64,000 bases of DNA, taken from positions 310,001 to 374,000 of the forward strand of contig NW_020312059.1 of assembly GCF_002999335.1 (NCBI RefSeq), read 5' to 3'. This stretch comes from Cyclospora cayetanensis. Taxonomy: Eukaryota; Apicomplexa; Conoidasida; Eucoccidiorida; Eimeriidae. The position numbers and the translations under genes were made by a program. The notes under the pieces were generated by a model that had not been told where the DNA came from, searched no databases, and saw only the letters and a list, made by a program, of their open reading frames with translations. Shown one piece after another: positions 1 through 13,178 of the stretch (positions within the stretch are counted from its first letter, which is position 1; each line of letters starts with the position of its first letter).

Positions 1-3000
1 CTTGCGTATCAGCACTGGCCAGGATGCTAGCGCTGATACGGCTTATCTGCGTGCATGGATGAGTTGTGCTCACGGAGAGAGGAGCCGCGGTCCAATGAGG
101 CGACGCATTGCGCTGGATATCTCTGTGCTCTCTGAGAATCCGAGCGAGGCTTTGGGCTGCCGAGGCGTGTTGCGCAGCCCCGGCCCGACTTAGGTCGTTC
201 GCTGCCTCCATCTGCGGCGGCCAAGTATTGAAACAAAAGGAAGAGCTCCGCTGCTGCTGCTTCTGTGGCTAACACCGCTGTAGTCTCTGGTATTTCTCTA
301 CTAATGGGACAGGTGAAAAACCGGAGACATGGACTGCCGACAACGAAGAAACTGAGACAGTACGTTGCTGCAGTTACACAGTCGTGTTGCCCAGAAACCA
401 GTTCGCCTCAGCTGCTGCTGCTGCCGCTGCTATTCGACTGTCATGGCAACCTACGTAGAATAATCATGAAACGAACATACGCACATCTGGAAGAGAACAA
501 TTGATGCTCTTTTGCACCTGGCAGTGCCAACAAAAATTCTCGTCCAGCTCCTCTTTTCTTAAGAACTGTTAAAGGGAAGCTGTAGCGCCATAGAGGTCTT
601 AAGATCCCGAAAATAGAGCCCGTATGCCTCCAATAGGAAAAGGCATGGGTCCTCTAAGGCTGCCCTGGATAGCACGCCTAACCCTAAGACCACGTTGCTG
701 CTTCTGGTGGAAGGCTGAAGGGTTCCTGCCTCGCGGTGCTCGGTGTAATAAGTTAATTACCTACTTGAGTTCCCGATCAATTTTAAGTGTGTAAAACGAG
801 AAGACAAATACAGTAACTTGCTACATCTACCTTCCGCAGCTTCTGCAACTGATCGTCCGCTCAGTGCAGCAGCGTCCGAACGGCTTCCAATTCAGGCGCA
901 GCTGTGTTCATTTGCAGATGCAACGGTTGTTTTGCTTGCAGCTACCGATTTAGGGAAATTATATTTGAAGGATAGCTTAGTATAGATCAGGGTGAAGAGA
1001 GAGAAGCAACATGCATGTATCTTCACATTCTTCGAACCTCATCAAGCTCCGCGACAGGCCAGTTGCCATGTACTACGTTACAAAAGAGAACAAGCCTTCT
1101 AAGAGCTCGCCTCAACATTTTCCATATTCACCGCCTGGAGTTGCGAAATTATATTGTAGCGGGAAGCAGCTAATGCCGTGGTTACATGCACACTTTCGGC
1201 TTAATCATCATTCATGTGAGGGGATAATTTGTGGGCAATTTCTACTGCACTGAATTGATTGGTTGGTTTGTTTGGTCTTTTATGTAATTTATTGCACAGG
1301 ACGGCTAGTTCCATACGAGAAGACGCACCGTTTTCTCCGTGTGCGCGAGAGGTGCTACCTGCAACTTGCTAAAAATTACTGAAGTGCTCATAGTTTGCAG
1401 ATGCGAGCACCCTGGTTGCCTCTCTATCTTCGTGTTGAGATATCTGATGGGTGCGGACAGAGACAGGAGGGAGTCTTCTTGGTAGTGCTGCATAGTTCAA
1501 TGCAGCTTGGCCCCCACTAATCCCCTGCCTCTGCATGCAGTAGGATTTCATCTTTATCTACAACAGCTGTCTAATTTCGATTAAGTTATTTTGTAGGCTG
1601 AGCATCTAGTATTTGCTGGCAACAGTCTAGCGGACAACGCCCTCTGGCGTTGGAAGCTTATGTGCGGCAATGCCTACGGCAGTGGGCGAGGGCAGCCTGC
1701 CAGCTAATACGAGCGCACTTACTCCACTGCTGCTCTGACAGCATAATTTGCCAGCCGAAAAAATGGCTACGGATGCTTTGTTGAGGCTATGCCGACCAGA
1801 AAAATATGACGGCCCGAAGGTTGGGCAAGTACTCGATTTCATTTCGCTGGTTGGACATATAATTCGCTTTTTACCCAGCAGATTAAGGGGAACGTCTGCA
1901 CGTTCTGGTGAGCTTATTGGAGGGTACAACACGTTACCAATGGCTTACTCCATGGAGAGGAAGTCGTCTTCCTGCAGGAATTACTGCACTTCAAACCTTT
2001 AGACAAACCCTGACTCGTCGGTTCCTGCCAGTTTGCCTCACGGAAGCTTTGGAAGTTTTGAGAATCCTGAAGCAGGGTACCCTAGCTCTGGATCGCTCTA
2101 TGAAGATATATGAAACTTTGGCTCACAAAAGGTACAACGTAGTTGAACAACTGCTTCCTCAGGGATTTTTCTCGGGTGCACCCCAAGCGCTACATCAGGT
2201 AATGGTAAGATGGACGACGACTCAGAAATTAAACAACTGCCTCGTGGCGCTTCCAAAAAATGAACTACTTGAGCCTCCAGAAGCGAGTAAGCGCAAAATT
2301 GAGTTTTGGGCATAGAGAGTAAAGTCAGCCAAAGTTTAGAGACCTACGGATGGCGGGTCTCGGTCAACCATCCCTAACCCGTGGTCCAAGGTAAACGAGA
2401 ACAGAGCTTTGGAGAAAATCCACTCTGTTGAGCGGCCCTGGAGAGACCCCCAACTATGCGTTTGCGTTCATATGAGCAAAATAAGGCCATATGATTCGGA
2501 CCTGCATGCGCATGGATAATGCTGGAGAACGAGAACAATGGATCTGAGACGCTTGGCGAGCAAAGAAGGCGACTCAGGGAAACGGCAGGCTTCCATGCAG
2601 GCAGCGGGGTAGGGGAAGGGGTCACAGAAGATCCGTACCTGAGGACCCACCATGGCTGAAGCCTGCGCCAAAGTGAGCTCGCATTGATGCTCAAGTAATA
2701 CCAACCATTGTAAACACTTAAAGTGAAACGAATCTGCTTCTTGAGAAGACAGCGCGGAAGGTAAATGGCCCGTTCACTCTTTGGAACAGTCCTTGAAGCT
2801 AAGGCTTGTTTACGATTGTGCCTCCAGGATTCCGTGCTTTGGCGGTACGAGTTGACTTACACCTGGAATAAAATTAACGCGATTAAGGCTTGTTCGCACA
2901 AAAAGAAGGACAATGCAAAATTTTGCAAGGTCGCACCTTAATGTCAAATTTACACTTCAAAGAATGTTGCTTAACACTGCTCCTTGAACTCATCTACTCC

Positions 3001-5316
3001 CTAAAACGCAGACTGTGAGTGCGATAGAGAAGGCTTGCGCTGCAGCAAGGATGCTGAGTGCCTGCCTTACAATTCCTCTAGTAGCGGCGCTACCGATAAT
3101 GAGCGCCATTTATTCCTAAACTACTGGCGCTAGTGACGTCGCGCCAGGCAATATTTTCTGTGAGCAGCCTACGGGTTCTCTTTCACATCAAATCGTTGCA
3201 TGTTATTTTCATCGCTATCCGAGGAGCCACATCCATTGCTGGAGAAAAGAACTCGACGCAGTGTGTGGGGTGCGAAAATTTTCAACAACCTTTATGTAAG
3301 GGTTCTCCACTGTCCGTTCCGACCGAAAAGACTTCGTTGTACCTTACGAAGAGCTTTTAGGAGTTCGATTATCCTAGAGCTGTCTGCTGGCTTTGTCACC
3401 CTCCGCAGCATCGATGTACAGGAAAGTACATTACTGACATCTCTAGCGTGGTCGCCAACGCGCTTCCGCATCACCTGGGCAATGGGTTACTGTGCAGTGC
3501 AAACGCAATAGTCTGTGATGTTTTACCGCTTCCACCGGAATCGTGTGAATCCCATGCTTCTGAAGCCCATAGATCCGCTTCCTTGGACAAAATCTAAAGT
3601 GGCAAGACGATCATGCGCTAAGACGTTGAGGATCACCTGCTGTGGCTCCACAAAAGGCGAAAGATTTTTCGCATGTACGTTCTGACTTCACTATGAGCGT
3701 CAGGGCGTGTGGGACTTACACTTTAGTGGGCCTCTCATGGACTTTCTGGTGGCCTGAGATGCGTCTACGGCGGATGAATTAGCACTACTCTGCTCAGAGT
3801 GTCAGCAGCTGAAGCCGCACAAAGCACCTATGCGCGACTATTAAAATACCTTCAGGTTTCTCAAGGAATTTAAGCTAATCTGGCCATAAGCTTTTGTCGT
3901 TGTACTGCCGGAGGTCAAGGGTCAGGCTAGGATTGTGTGTCTTTGAACTACATGTTTGCGCATCAAAGCACCGATTGGGCAGGAGATATGTGTGGGCAAG
4001 GAAGCACTGAAGAAGTGTATCTAAAGCAAACACCTGCAGGACCACAATAACGCTTAATCGAAGGACTTCGTAAGAACACATTAAGATCCAAACTCAACAC
4101 AAACTTAGCATTAAATTACTGCGTGATTCTCAAAAGAAATCCCGCCTTCTCCAGTTCGCATCCCTCAGAGTTCCCTACAAATAGGGGTACAACTCAGCTG
4201 CGCGTAGACGCACCCTTTGAGCACTTCGAGCTTTCAGAGCTAGTTGTACACAGCAGTGAGCGTACACGCAGACAAAATTGCGTCTTCTTGTATGAACCTA
4301 GCAGTGCTCTGCAATAAATAATATATACGAATAGACAAACCAATCAGCAAATCCATATGAGTTCTCAGTTGGATAAAAGTAGTATAATACGAAGTGTTGA
4401 AGAGCGGCTTAGCCGGCTGTCAAAATGCGTCACTGCCGCCGAGGCATGGTATATTCGCAGCAAATTACATTTATTGTCATGAATACTGCGCGTCCATCTA
4501 TATGTGAGACCTCCTTAGGACCTATGTGGTCGTTTGCAAAGCTCCACACAGCGGGCCGCATGTGGGTTACGCTCTGTCCTGGCTACAGCTAAAAATACGT
4601 GGAGCTATCGATGCAAGCGGAGAAAGAAGTACTCGACAAAGTGCAATTTGCAATCCAATAAGATGAGCCGGAATGCAGAAGGAAGAGAATTCCTCGTCCT
4701 GGGGAGCCACACACACCTTTGTCTGAAGTGCAGAGCAGAACTTGCGAGCAGGAAGAAACGCAACTTCGAGGCTGCTGTGTCCTACTCCAAATGCAAGTTT
4801 TATCTTAGGTGAAAGGAAAGGAAAAAGACGGATGCTGTGAGGAATCAAGTATTCGTCGAATACCAGTGGAGTGGCGACGTGGCGTGCATTCCACAGGAGC
4901 TTCTGCACCAATCGACTCATCTAACTTATATGCCTCACTGGGTTCTTCAGTGCCCCCCGAGTAGGCTAAACGACTTAATAGAAGACGAGGCGATGTGTGT
5001 GCAGGGATAAAAGTGGAAAGCCTGTATCAAATGAGCCGGATCACTTCATTCGAGCCCAAATGAGGTGTCAAAAAGTTGAAACACCCCCTCGAAGAAGGCG
5101 GGCACGTTTCTCTCCCTAGTTGTAGGGTATTAAATAAGACGGATGTAGGCAGTGACCCGAATATCACTGATTCGGGCACAGACAATAGTTGAATGATTTG
5201 CAAGAACAACGATAACAGACCAGGCAGAAACTGCTGCGAAATGGTGCTCAGGCTCCTTCTGGCGCAACAGAAGTGCGCCTCGGTATATGGAAGAACTGGG
5301 CACGTGTTGCTTCTCA
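1..5316. other. Gene-poor stretch, no gene recognised
   Basis: No reading frame here has a recognisable domain, and the open frames are short and mutually overlapping. The most protein-like is a plus-strand frame at about 1980-2313 (around 110 residues, with KRYNVVEQLLPQGFF), but it has no convincing start, partner exon or family match. A segment at about 4170-4330 resembles another at about 18120-18390 and looks like an old dispersed repeat. No tRNA, rRNA or ordered tandem repeat is visible. The region probably consists of decayed intergenic or mobile sequence. Confidence 0.5.
4170..4330 (+). repeat. Diverged dispersed repeat copy (partner of 18120-18390)
   Basis: The same ordered words occur here as in the copy near 18.1-18.4 kb, without the CA expansion. 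Orientation is the same. No terminal repeat or target-site duplication could be defined by eye. Confidence 0.33.
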
Positions 5317-8300
5317 CTAAGACTGAAAAAGGAAACGGAGATCTTCCTGAGTAAGCTTATGCATTGCTTGATTCGACGCGCCTACAGTGCCGTCGAATAC
5401 AAGTTGTTTCTTTTCTTGGAGCTGCAGAATGCGTTCCTCAATTGTGTCACTACAAATGAAGCGCACACCCTTAACAGGCCGTGTCTGACCAATTCTATGG
5501 GCTCTCTGGATGGCCTGCATCTCAGCTGCTGGGTTCCACCAAGGATCCATGAGGTATATCCTACTGGCAACCTGCAAGTTCAGCCCCTCTCCACCTGCCT
5601 TTAGGCTAATCAGTATCACTCGCATGTGGGGGTCTTTGTTAAACGCATACAGCACATTGCTCCTGCAAAATGTCACGTGCAAAAAACAGCACGAAACCTA
5701 CGCCCTGGCTCTCCTATCAGGACGCACGCCCAGCAACGAGGTCGTGCAGTGGTGCTAGTCTAGTGACATCCCCCAAGACCTCAAGTGCTGCTTAACGAAG
5801 AAGTTGAGTACGCTTGGATATAGTAGGCATGAATCTACAGAGAAAGCGAGCAAAGGACGGTTATGCAAGGGAAGAGAAACCTGTGAGTACCTCGCAATGG
5901 CAGTCATAGACCCCGTCAGCTGGGCGCAGTGAATTCCTTCCCTCTTTAGCCGGAATTCAATAAGGTCCAGCATGGCACAGAACTGAGAGAAGACGATGCT
6001 CTTCACTTCGGGGTCTTCTGAGTAATCAGTTTGTAGCTCCTGCAACAAGCAGCTACCCTCCGCAAAACTCCCTATTGCCCCTTACCAGCCAGGGAACAAG
6101 CGCAAATATAAGGCAACAAGGAATCCTCCCAAAGAAAAGCAAAACCCATCATCAACTTAACATGATCGCAAAGCTTCCGCTCATAAACGACAAGCACGCG
6201 TGCCCTCCCACCTGCACAAGCGCCTCAATCTTAGTGCTGCTGGTGAAGCTGCTGGCGCTGATCTTCTTCATAATTGCTCTTCTTCTCGTCGAACCCTTGT
6301 TCCTTGTCTCGGACGCTCTATTAATCCCCTCGTTCGCGACATCTACGATGTCTCCACCTGCGGTGCCCTGCGAAATACGCAAGCAGACTCGGTGGAGCGA
6401 CTTGTAAGGGGACTCTTGCCGAAGAGTTATTCGGAGCTATATGCACATAGTCCACTATGTCGGAGAGCAGCGCATGGACACAAAGATGCACAGCAGATAC
6501 ACACAGCCCAACCGCCCAAATGAATGCAAATAAAGAAAAAACTGGAGACTCATGAAGCACCTTGAGGATTGAATCAATCTCAGATGCATCTCCCTCATCC
6601 TCGCTAAGCTCCTCCCCATCCCATCCTCCCTCCGTTTGATTCTTGCGCTCCTTCCTGCCTCCTGCTCTAGCAGCAGTCTTCCTGCCTGCTGCTTGCCGGC
6701 TGCTGCAGGATTCTTCAGCAGCCTCTTGTCCAACTGGACAAGATAAGTCAACAGTCAGGGGAACGAAGCAGGCGGGGCATCCCAGTGTTGCAGGCTGTGG
6801 CATTTGCTCTTCTCCTGCATCCGCCATCATGGGCGCAGACTCCATATATTCTTCAATGCAAAGGCGGTGAAATGCGTGTCCACATTTGGCTTGAATCATG
6901 TCCTAAGAGGAAGGCAGCATGAGAACAGAGAGTTACACAGCACAATCATTGCCTCAGTCCTATAAAATGTGGGGCCTTTTATGGCACTCGGGTGAAAATT
7001 GAAGTTCCACGTCCCCTGCCGAAGAGTGCTCAGGACTGGATGGCAAAGAAGAACATGTAGGAGATCTTCATGCCCTTATTATTTCTTGCGACTGCACATG
7101 GGTGTCGAGCGGCACAAACTGGCAAAGCGCAGCACCCAGAATAGCCGAGTAAATGCTTACCATGGCGCTCATATCTTCCTGGCAAATTGAACACACACCA
7201 GTCTCGTGGGGGTTGCGCGAATCTGTGGGGAGGGGCTGACAGCCCTCCTTGGACTGGAGTGACCCATGAATGAGCAGGTAGGGATGATCAACCGCTTGTC
7301 GTAGCCGGGAGAGCAGATCGAAGATGTGTGCAAAATTGTGCAGAACAGTGCCGCTCTTCACATACGAGTCCTGCAGAAAGAGGAGACTACAGAAGCCACA
7401 CAAAAGATAGATAAGTCCGGCAGCTCCATCAGCACCAGGGCAACAAGGAGGAGGCAGCTAGGAGAATCGCGCAGCAAGTGTGACAAACTTCGCCTCACAA
7501 ACTGAGTAGCCGTTTGTTTGAAAAGAGCTTCGTAAAAGTCTCTTTCTTGAGGACTCAGCGAATCCCTCCGGATGGAGACCGTGAGGGGCGGCAGCTTCAC
7601 ATCAGCCGCCCTCTCTACCTTCGTTCGCCTAAGCAAGCAAATATCCAGAACCTGCAACAGGCAAAACCAGCAGCAAATAAAGGAAGCAAGTCTGGCATGA
7701 GTCGCAACATCACGAAGAGAAGAGCAGCACTGGCCGCGCCAGAGACAGTTGGCATAGCGCCAGCACGAACAGCATTTTAAACAGCAACCTGTGCAGCGGA
7801 GCCTAGAGGAGAGAAACAAGCGAGTAGAGAGTGCTGCATGCTAGGTAGCCTCACTTCCTTCTTCAGCGTCTCAAGGGCCACGATACCCTCCCCCTGATAC
7901 CCGAACTCTTTGATGGGCTTGACGACGCGGCGACAAAAGAAAGAGTAGTGTGTCATACGTGTGTGCGAACACTTCTCGCAATACCTAAAGAAAGAGGAAC
8001 AAAAGCATTACTGGCAGGCTTCCGTGTTTGTATATGCATGCATCCCCAGCGACCACCCGAGCAAGCTTCTGGGTATGGCTCCTTCTGCATACATAGGGAT
8101 GCTGCTGCCCGTGCAAATGTATCTTTGAGCTGCCCCTGACTCCTGCAGTCCCCTGTTGCACCGAGAGAAAGCCAGCACCAGCAGAAGCGACCAAAGCAGA
8201 GGCGGCAAATCGCTGCTCCCTCTTGTATACGCTTACTTCCCGTCGGCGAACCGGTAGTGCATAGACCTGCAGTTGCAACCCTTCTTCGAGCAGAAATAAT

Positions 8301-11300
8301 ACGCATACGGATAGAACCGCAGGAACCGCACGAGACTGTACAGCTCGCCAACTCGGTTCTGCAGCGGAGTACCCGTCAAACACCACCTGCAGCCTCCAAC
8401 CCGAATCTCAAACTCTCGCTCCCCCTCATCAGCATCAGCGGTAGCAGAACCTGCTGATCGTTGACCACCTCCGCTCTCGCTTGTGCCCTCTGACGCCTTC
8501 CGCATCCGCTTTGGAGGCCCAGCAGCTTGCGGTGCCTGCTCCTCCGTCCCCTCAGTGTCTTGCTTCTTTTTCGCCTCTTGCGTCTGCTGCTTCTGCTGCT
8601 GCCGTTGTTGCATTTTACTTTGCCGTTTGCGCTTTCCAGGCTTGGAATCGCCCTCTACCCCACTCGTCTGCTTGACAGCGTCTTCAGTGCTCTCAGCAGC
8701 CTCAGCGGCCACAGGCGGTGCAGTGTCACATGCATCACAATTCAAAGCCTGGTCATCTCCTCCTACTCGCTTTTGCTGCTGCTCTACACCGGGCACCCTC
8801 AGTGTGGCACTCCGCAGAGCAAAGATCGCCTGTGCGGTACTGCTGTTCCTGGACTTTATTCTGTGGGCCTCATCTAGCACGATTCGCTGCCACACAACAC
8901 CGTGAAGCGGAGACTGTCTAAGAGCCTCAATCAGCTGCGGATCCTCCTCGAGTCTCTCTCTAACCCGCCCCCCTTCTTCGCCGTCCTCAGACTCTGAATC
9001 ACCGAGTGCCTTACCCCAAAGCAACTCATCTACCGGTGTGACCAGCAGACGCTGCTGAGACCCCCTGCTGCTGGTACTTGTGCCTCCGCTGCTACCAGCT
9101 CCTCGACGCTTTCCCCTCCTTTTGCTGCCGGCAGAAAGCACAGAAATGACTGAGGAAGCGTCAGAGTCAGACACAGGGGCAGCATCGTCTGAGGAGGTCA
9201 CAAAGGACTCTGAAGAGTCGCTTCCGGAGGACGACTCAGAAGGCTCGTATGCAGTGCTGCCGCTCTCCCAGTCGCTGTCACCCCCGCTGCTGGTACTCTC
9301 CTGGGGTGAGCTCTGCCTCTGTGCTGCCTTTCGAGGTCTCGTCTTCTGAGGCGTCCTTGGCTTTTTGCAGCTCGTCAAGGCTTTCTTACTGCCCTTCTTG
9401 CTGCTCTTCGATGCGCTTTTGGCTGTGCCCTTACTGGCCTTTTGATGCTTCTTCCCCCCGCCAGCAGCAGACAGAGGCTGCTCGTCGTCTATCACGCCCG
9501 TGTCTTGTTGCTGATCTACGTGCTGCTGCTTTGGCTTTACGGGCTTAACGTACTTGAAGGGTGGCCTTCTGCTACTGCTAGTGCTGCTGCTAGTGCTGCT
9601 CTCCGGTGAGCTTGTAACCTGTTGCTTTCGATCCACGAGGTTCATGTCCTCTACCTTTTCCTGCTTGACAGGTTTGGTCGTGTTTTTGTTGCTCCTGCGG
9701 GCAACACGACCCTGAGTGGGGCTGTTCTCCGCTTCAGAATCTTCTTGAAGCTGCTCGTCATCCTCTTGCTGCCTATTCCGCAACGCCACACTGGCCCTGC
9801 TGACTACGTTGGCTGCTTCGCTTTCCGCTGCTGCCCCTTCTGGCGTCTCCTCCTTCGCCGTGTTGCCCTCTTGCAGCAGCGGCTGAAGCTGCTCCAGCAG
9901 TTGAGCCTTCGTTTTGCGGGCTCCTACTGTCCCCCCGAGAACTTTGACAAGCTCCTTCAGCTCCGCCACTTTGAGGCGGGCAAGGTCTCCTACGCAGAGG
10001 CCCTCCCCAGTCGCACCGTTGGTGCTGCCTCGGTCACTGCTGCTGATGCCGCTGCTTGATTCAGCGTCCACCTTAGACTTTTCCTCCGTTGAAAGCTCCG
10101 ACGTATCTGCCGCAGCGCGCGCACTCCGGTTGAAGTGAGGCCCAAGCCACGGATTGGGTCCGACCTGGTCAAGGCTGATATTTGCTTGCTGCAGCAGCTC
10201 TTTGAAACAATTAGAAGGCGTTGGCACGAAGCTCGACGGCTCTCCTTTACCACCTTCCCCCTTCTTTCCCCCCTTTGCCTTGCTGCTCTGCTTCTTTCTT
10301 GCGGCTGCCGCGCCAGTGGCTGCCTTGGACTCCGCCTTTTCCTCCTCTGCATGGATGATGTTCAGAGTCAGCATGGCCCGTTCTGTAGCCCCTTCCATCT
10401 TGCGTTCTGTCAAACGCTGTTTTGCAGTACGCTGGGCATCGGGTCCACAAAAGTACTTGAGGTGTATGTACAGCTTGTCTTGTAAAAACAGCCGTCCGCA
10501 GTACTGCAAAACATATCGCAGAGAGACAACACGTCGACACCGCAGCCAAAGCTGTTGCAGGGCTTCTGTAATATCACAAGCCCCATGATCTACACACCCC
10601 TTACAGCACATGAATATAGATTATGTATGGCAGAGAGCAACGTCTCCCTCCTTATATTTGCACAGATATGCATGCACGAATTGCTATGTGCAATCTGCAC
10701 ACATTGACAAAGGTTCATGCAGCATATATATATAATAGACATATAGATGAAAGCGCACTCAAAGCCATGAAAACAATGTGTACAGCTTCTAAAACCATAG
10801 AACAATGGCATAAACATATCTCCGTAGAGGAAATGATACTAGTGTGCAGAATACGGTTATCCACACCGTTAGCCCGCAGTAGAGCGCTGTACAATGCAAG
10901 GCTGCCTGAAGGTAATAGTCGTTGAACACAAGTGTGATTATAAACTGTTGAAACTCAAAATACGTATCCACATAGAGAGTAGAGTTATCATAGCCAAGAG
11001 TGCATAGCTGTGCAGCGCAGTCTGAGATCCCCGGCTGTTTTCCATGTGGATCTACGATGCGCGTCTTTCAGGGTATTTCGTGGTTTCCTGGGAGTACCTT
11101 GCAGGGAACCTTCTGTTTGTTCGCCTGTTGGCGGAAGTCCTGTTCGACGGTTTGATATGTTGTCAGCACGACATCGTACTGATGTAGAACGGAGTGCAAC
11201 GACCTCCTATGGGCTCCGTGATAGATGAGCACAGAGAGCCGTCCCGGCAACACAAACCTGTCCAGCTCACTCTTCCACTGCAGAAGGGCGGCCAGCGGTG

Positions 11301-13178
11301 TCACGACCAGCGTGCTGCACACGACTTTGCGTACGAGAGGGGATACGGAGGGAGGGAGCGGAGGAAAAGGACGCGACAGCAGAAGAGATATTATCTGTAT
11401 TGTCTTCCCCATCCCTGAGGGAGGCCCAGCACACGCAGGGACAGAAGAAGGAAAAGACTGAAAAAAGAGAGAGCCTTGGCGAGGTCAAGGGAACGACCGG
11501 GAATGCGGCAGCACCCGTACCACGCCTACGCAGCCAATGAGACAGAAAGAGGCACCTCCTTAGAACAAGCGGAAGGCCAGAAATGCGAGAAGAAGCTATG
11601 GGTGGCCCCCAGCACACGTGGGAAACAGGATCTCCCACAGGAAGGCGTTGACGCCGCTAGTGCTTACCCATCTCATCGGCAAGAATGCCTCCCCGTACGT
11701 GAGACTCCTCCTGCTGCATGAGCCACCAGAGGCCCTCTTCCTGGAAAGGCAGCAGCGGCAGCAACAGCCCCTCGGGAGACGGTGCACGCCCCTTAACTTC
11801 CCTCTTGGCGAGGCCCTCCAGCGCCTCTTCTGCTGCTGCTGCTGCTGCTGCTGACTCCGCCTGGACCTCAGCTGGAAAAAATACGCGGCGTGCAGCCATC
11901 GCCAGTGCCCCCTGGACTTCCCCCTGTTCAATGGGCGACAGCCCTTCCTCTGCAAGGCAGAGGCGGTCCAGGGAGACAATACAGCCCGCCCTCTCCAGCA
12001 GCAGTCTGTCTTGCGGCGGCAGTTCAACTGCTGTAGCTTCATCGTTGCCAGCCTGAGATGTCTCATTGACCCCAGAAGCTCCCCTGCTGACGCCGGCCTC
12101 ACTAGTCGCCGCCGTTGATGCAGTGCTGGGAGCTCCCTTGCAGCTGTCAGTCGCTGCCCCTTCCTCTCCTTTTGCCGCTGCGCGTGCTAATCCACATGCT
12201 CGTGTCTTGCGTTCTTGTTGCTTTTCGTTTTTGCACTGTGCTGGCCCCTCCTTGGAGGAGCCAGCAGGGGGGACCCCGTCCTCTGCCTTGGGCAAGCCTT
12301 TCCCTGCCTGTGAGGTAGCCTGGACGGACTTCAAGGAGGACAGAGAAACTAAAAGATCCTCTCTCAGCTGGTCTAGGAGCTGCTCCCCCGCCTCCCCCTC
12401 CAGTAGGACGGAGAAAAGCTCGCTGCTGCAGCCAAGATGCAGCCAACAGCAAAGCACTTCATATGCCCCGCGTGGATCTGATGTGGGATACCCAACGCGG
12501 AGGGCCCCCTTCGGAATGGAGCCTCCGCACTTGCGGCATTTGCTTTGACCTGCAAAATACGGAGACACAAAAGCAGAGGAGCCGTGTCAGTGCGGCATCA
12601 CTTAACACAGGTATATGGGCGTCAAAGCCTCACGATGAACAACAACAACGAGGGCAGACAATGCAGGAACGGGAAGCCAGGCGCTCAGCATGTGCTGCCC
12701 CGCGAAAAACGACGGCAGGCAATGGAGCATGAAGGACTGACACACGAAGATCGTGACATTCAACCAAAAACACTCAGGTCAAATGTGATGGCTGATAACT
12801 TTGGGGATTAATCATACGTAAGGAAGAAAACAACGAAACGGACCTCATACTGCACGCCGAACGGGTGCAGTATATCCAAACAAGAACACTATGAGCAAAG
12901 AAGCACAGAGATTGAACAAGGGCATGCTTCAATAATCAGGAGATGGCGTGGGAAAAGGCGTGCAGAGGGTAGAATACCCTACCTGAAGCCGCTCGCTGTA
13001 CAAGGGTTTTTGACGCCTGAAGCTGCTTTCTTTCGCCCGCTTTAAGCTTCTTCAGGAGTCGTTCGGGCACCCATTGCTTTTCCTGGGGCCAATAAAAGCA
13101 GTCCTCCGCCGAGGGAGCGGGCAGAGATGACTTTGTGCTAACAAACTCCGATATTTCGTTAGGAAGCAACCAGGCCAT
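5317..13178 (-). CDS. RAD16: RAD16-type SNF2 ATPase/RING E3 ligase with N-terminal PARP-type zinc finger and SAP-like motif
   Basis: In yeast, Rad16 is a DNA-dependent SNF2 translocase and RING ubiquitin ligase that works with Rad7 in global-genome nucleotide excision repair. Proposed exons on the minus strand are 13178-12983, 12549-11668, 11414-11098, 10503-8237, 7984-7855, 7651-7499, 7370-7161, 6902-6561, 6367-6212, 6039-5891 and 5662-5317. They total 5148 nt (1715 aa) with all phases consistent. Visible in order: PARP-type zinc finger at 70-106 (C70, C73, H103, C106); Walker A around 355-365 (ADEMGMGKT); C2HC finger at 464-484; SAP-like segment at 638-675; DEAH at 1009-1012; TGTPLQN at 1175-1181; [10 protein letters not shown] just after 1264; RING at 1375-1430; helicase C domain ending in [11 protein letters not shown]. 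The C2HC finger, the cysteine-rich segment after TGTPLQN and LRRTKVERA are RAD16 hallmarks. Acidic, serine-rich inserts make it about twice the yeast length. The start of exon 9 could lie a few codons upstream. Confidence 0.93.
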
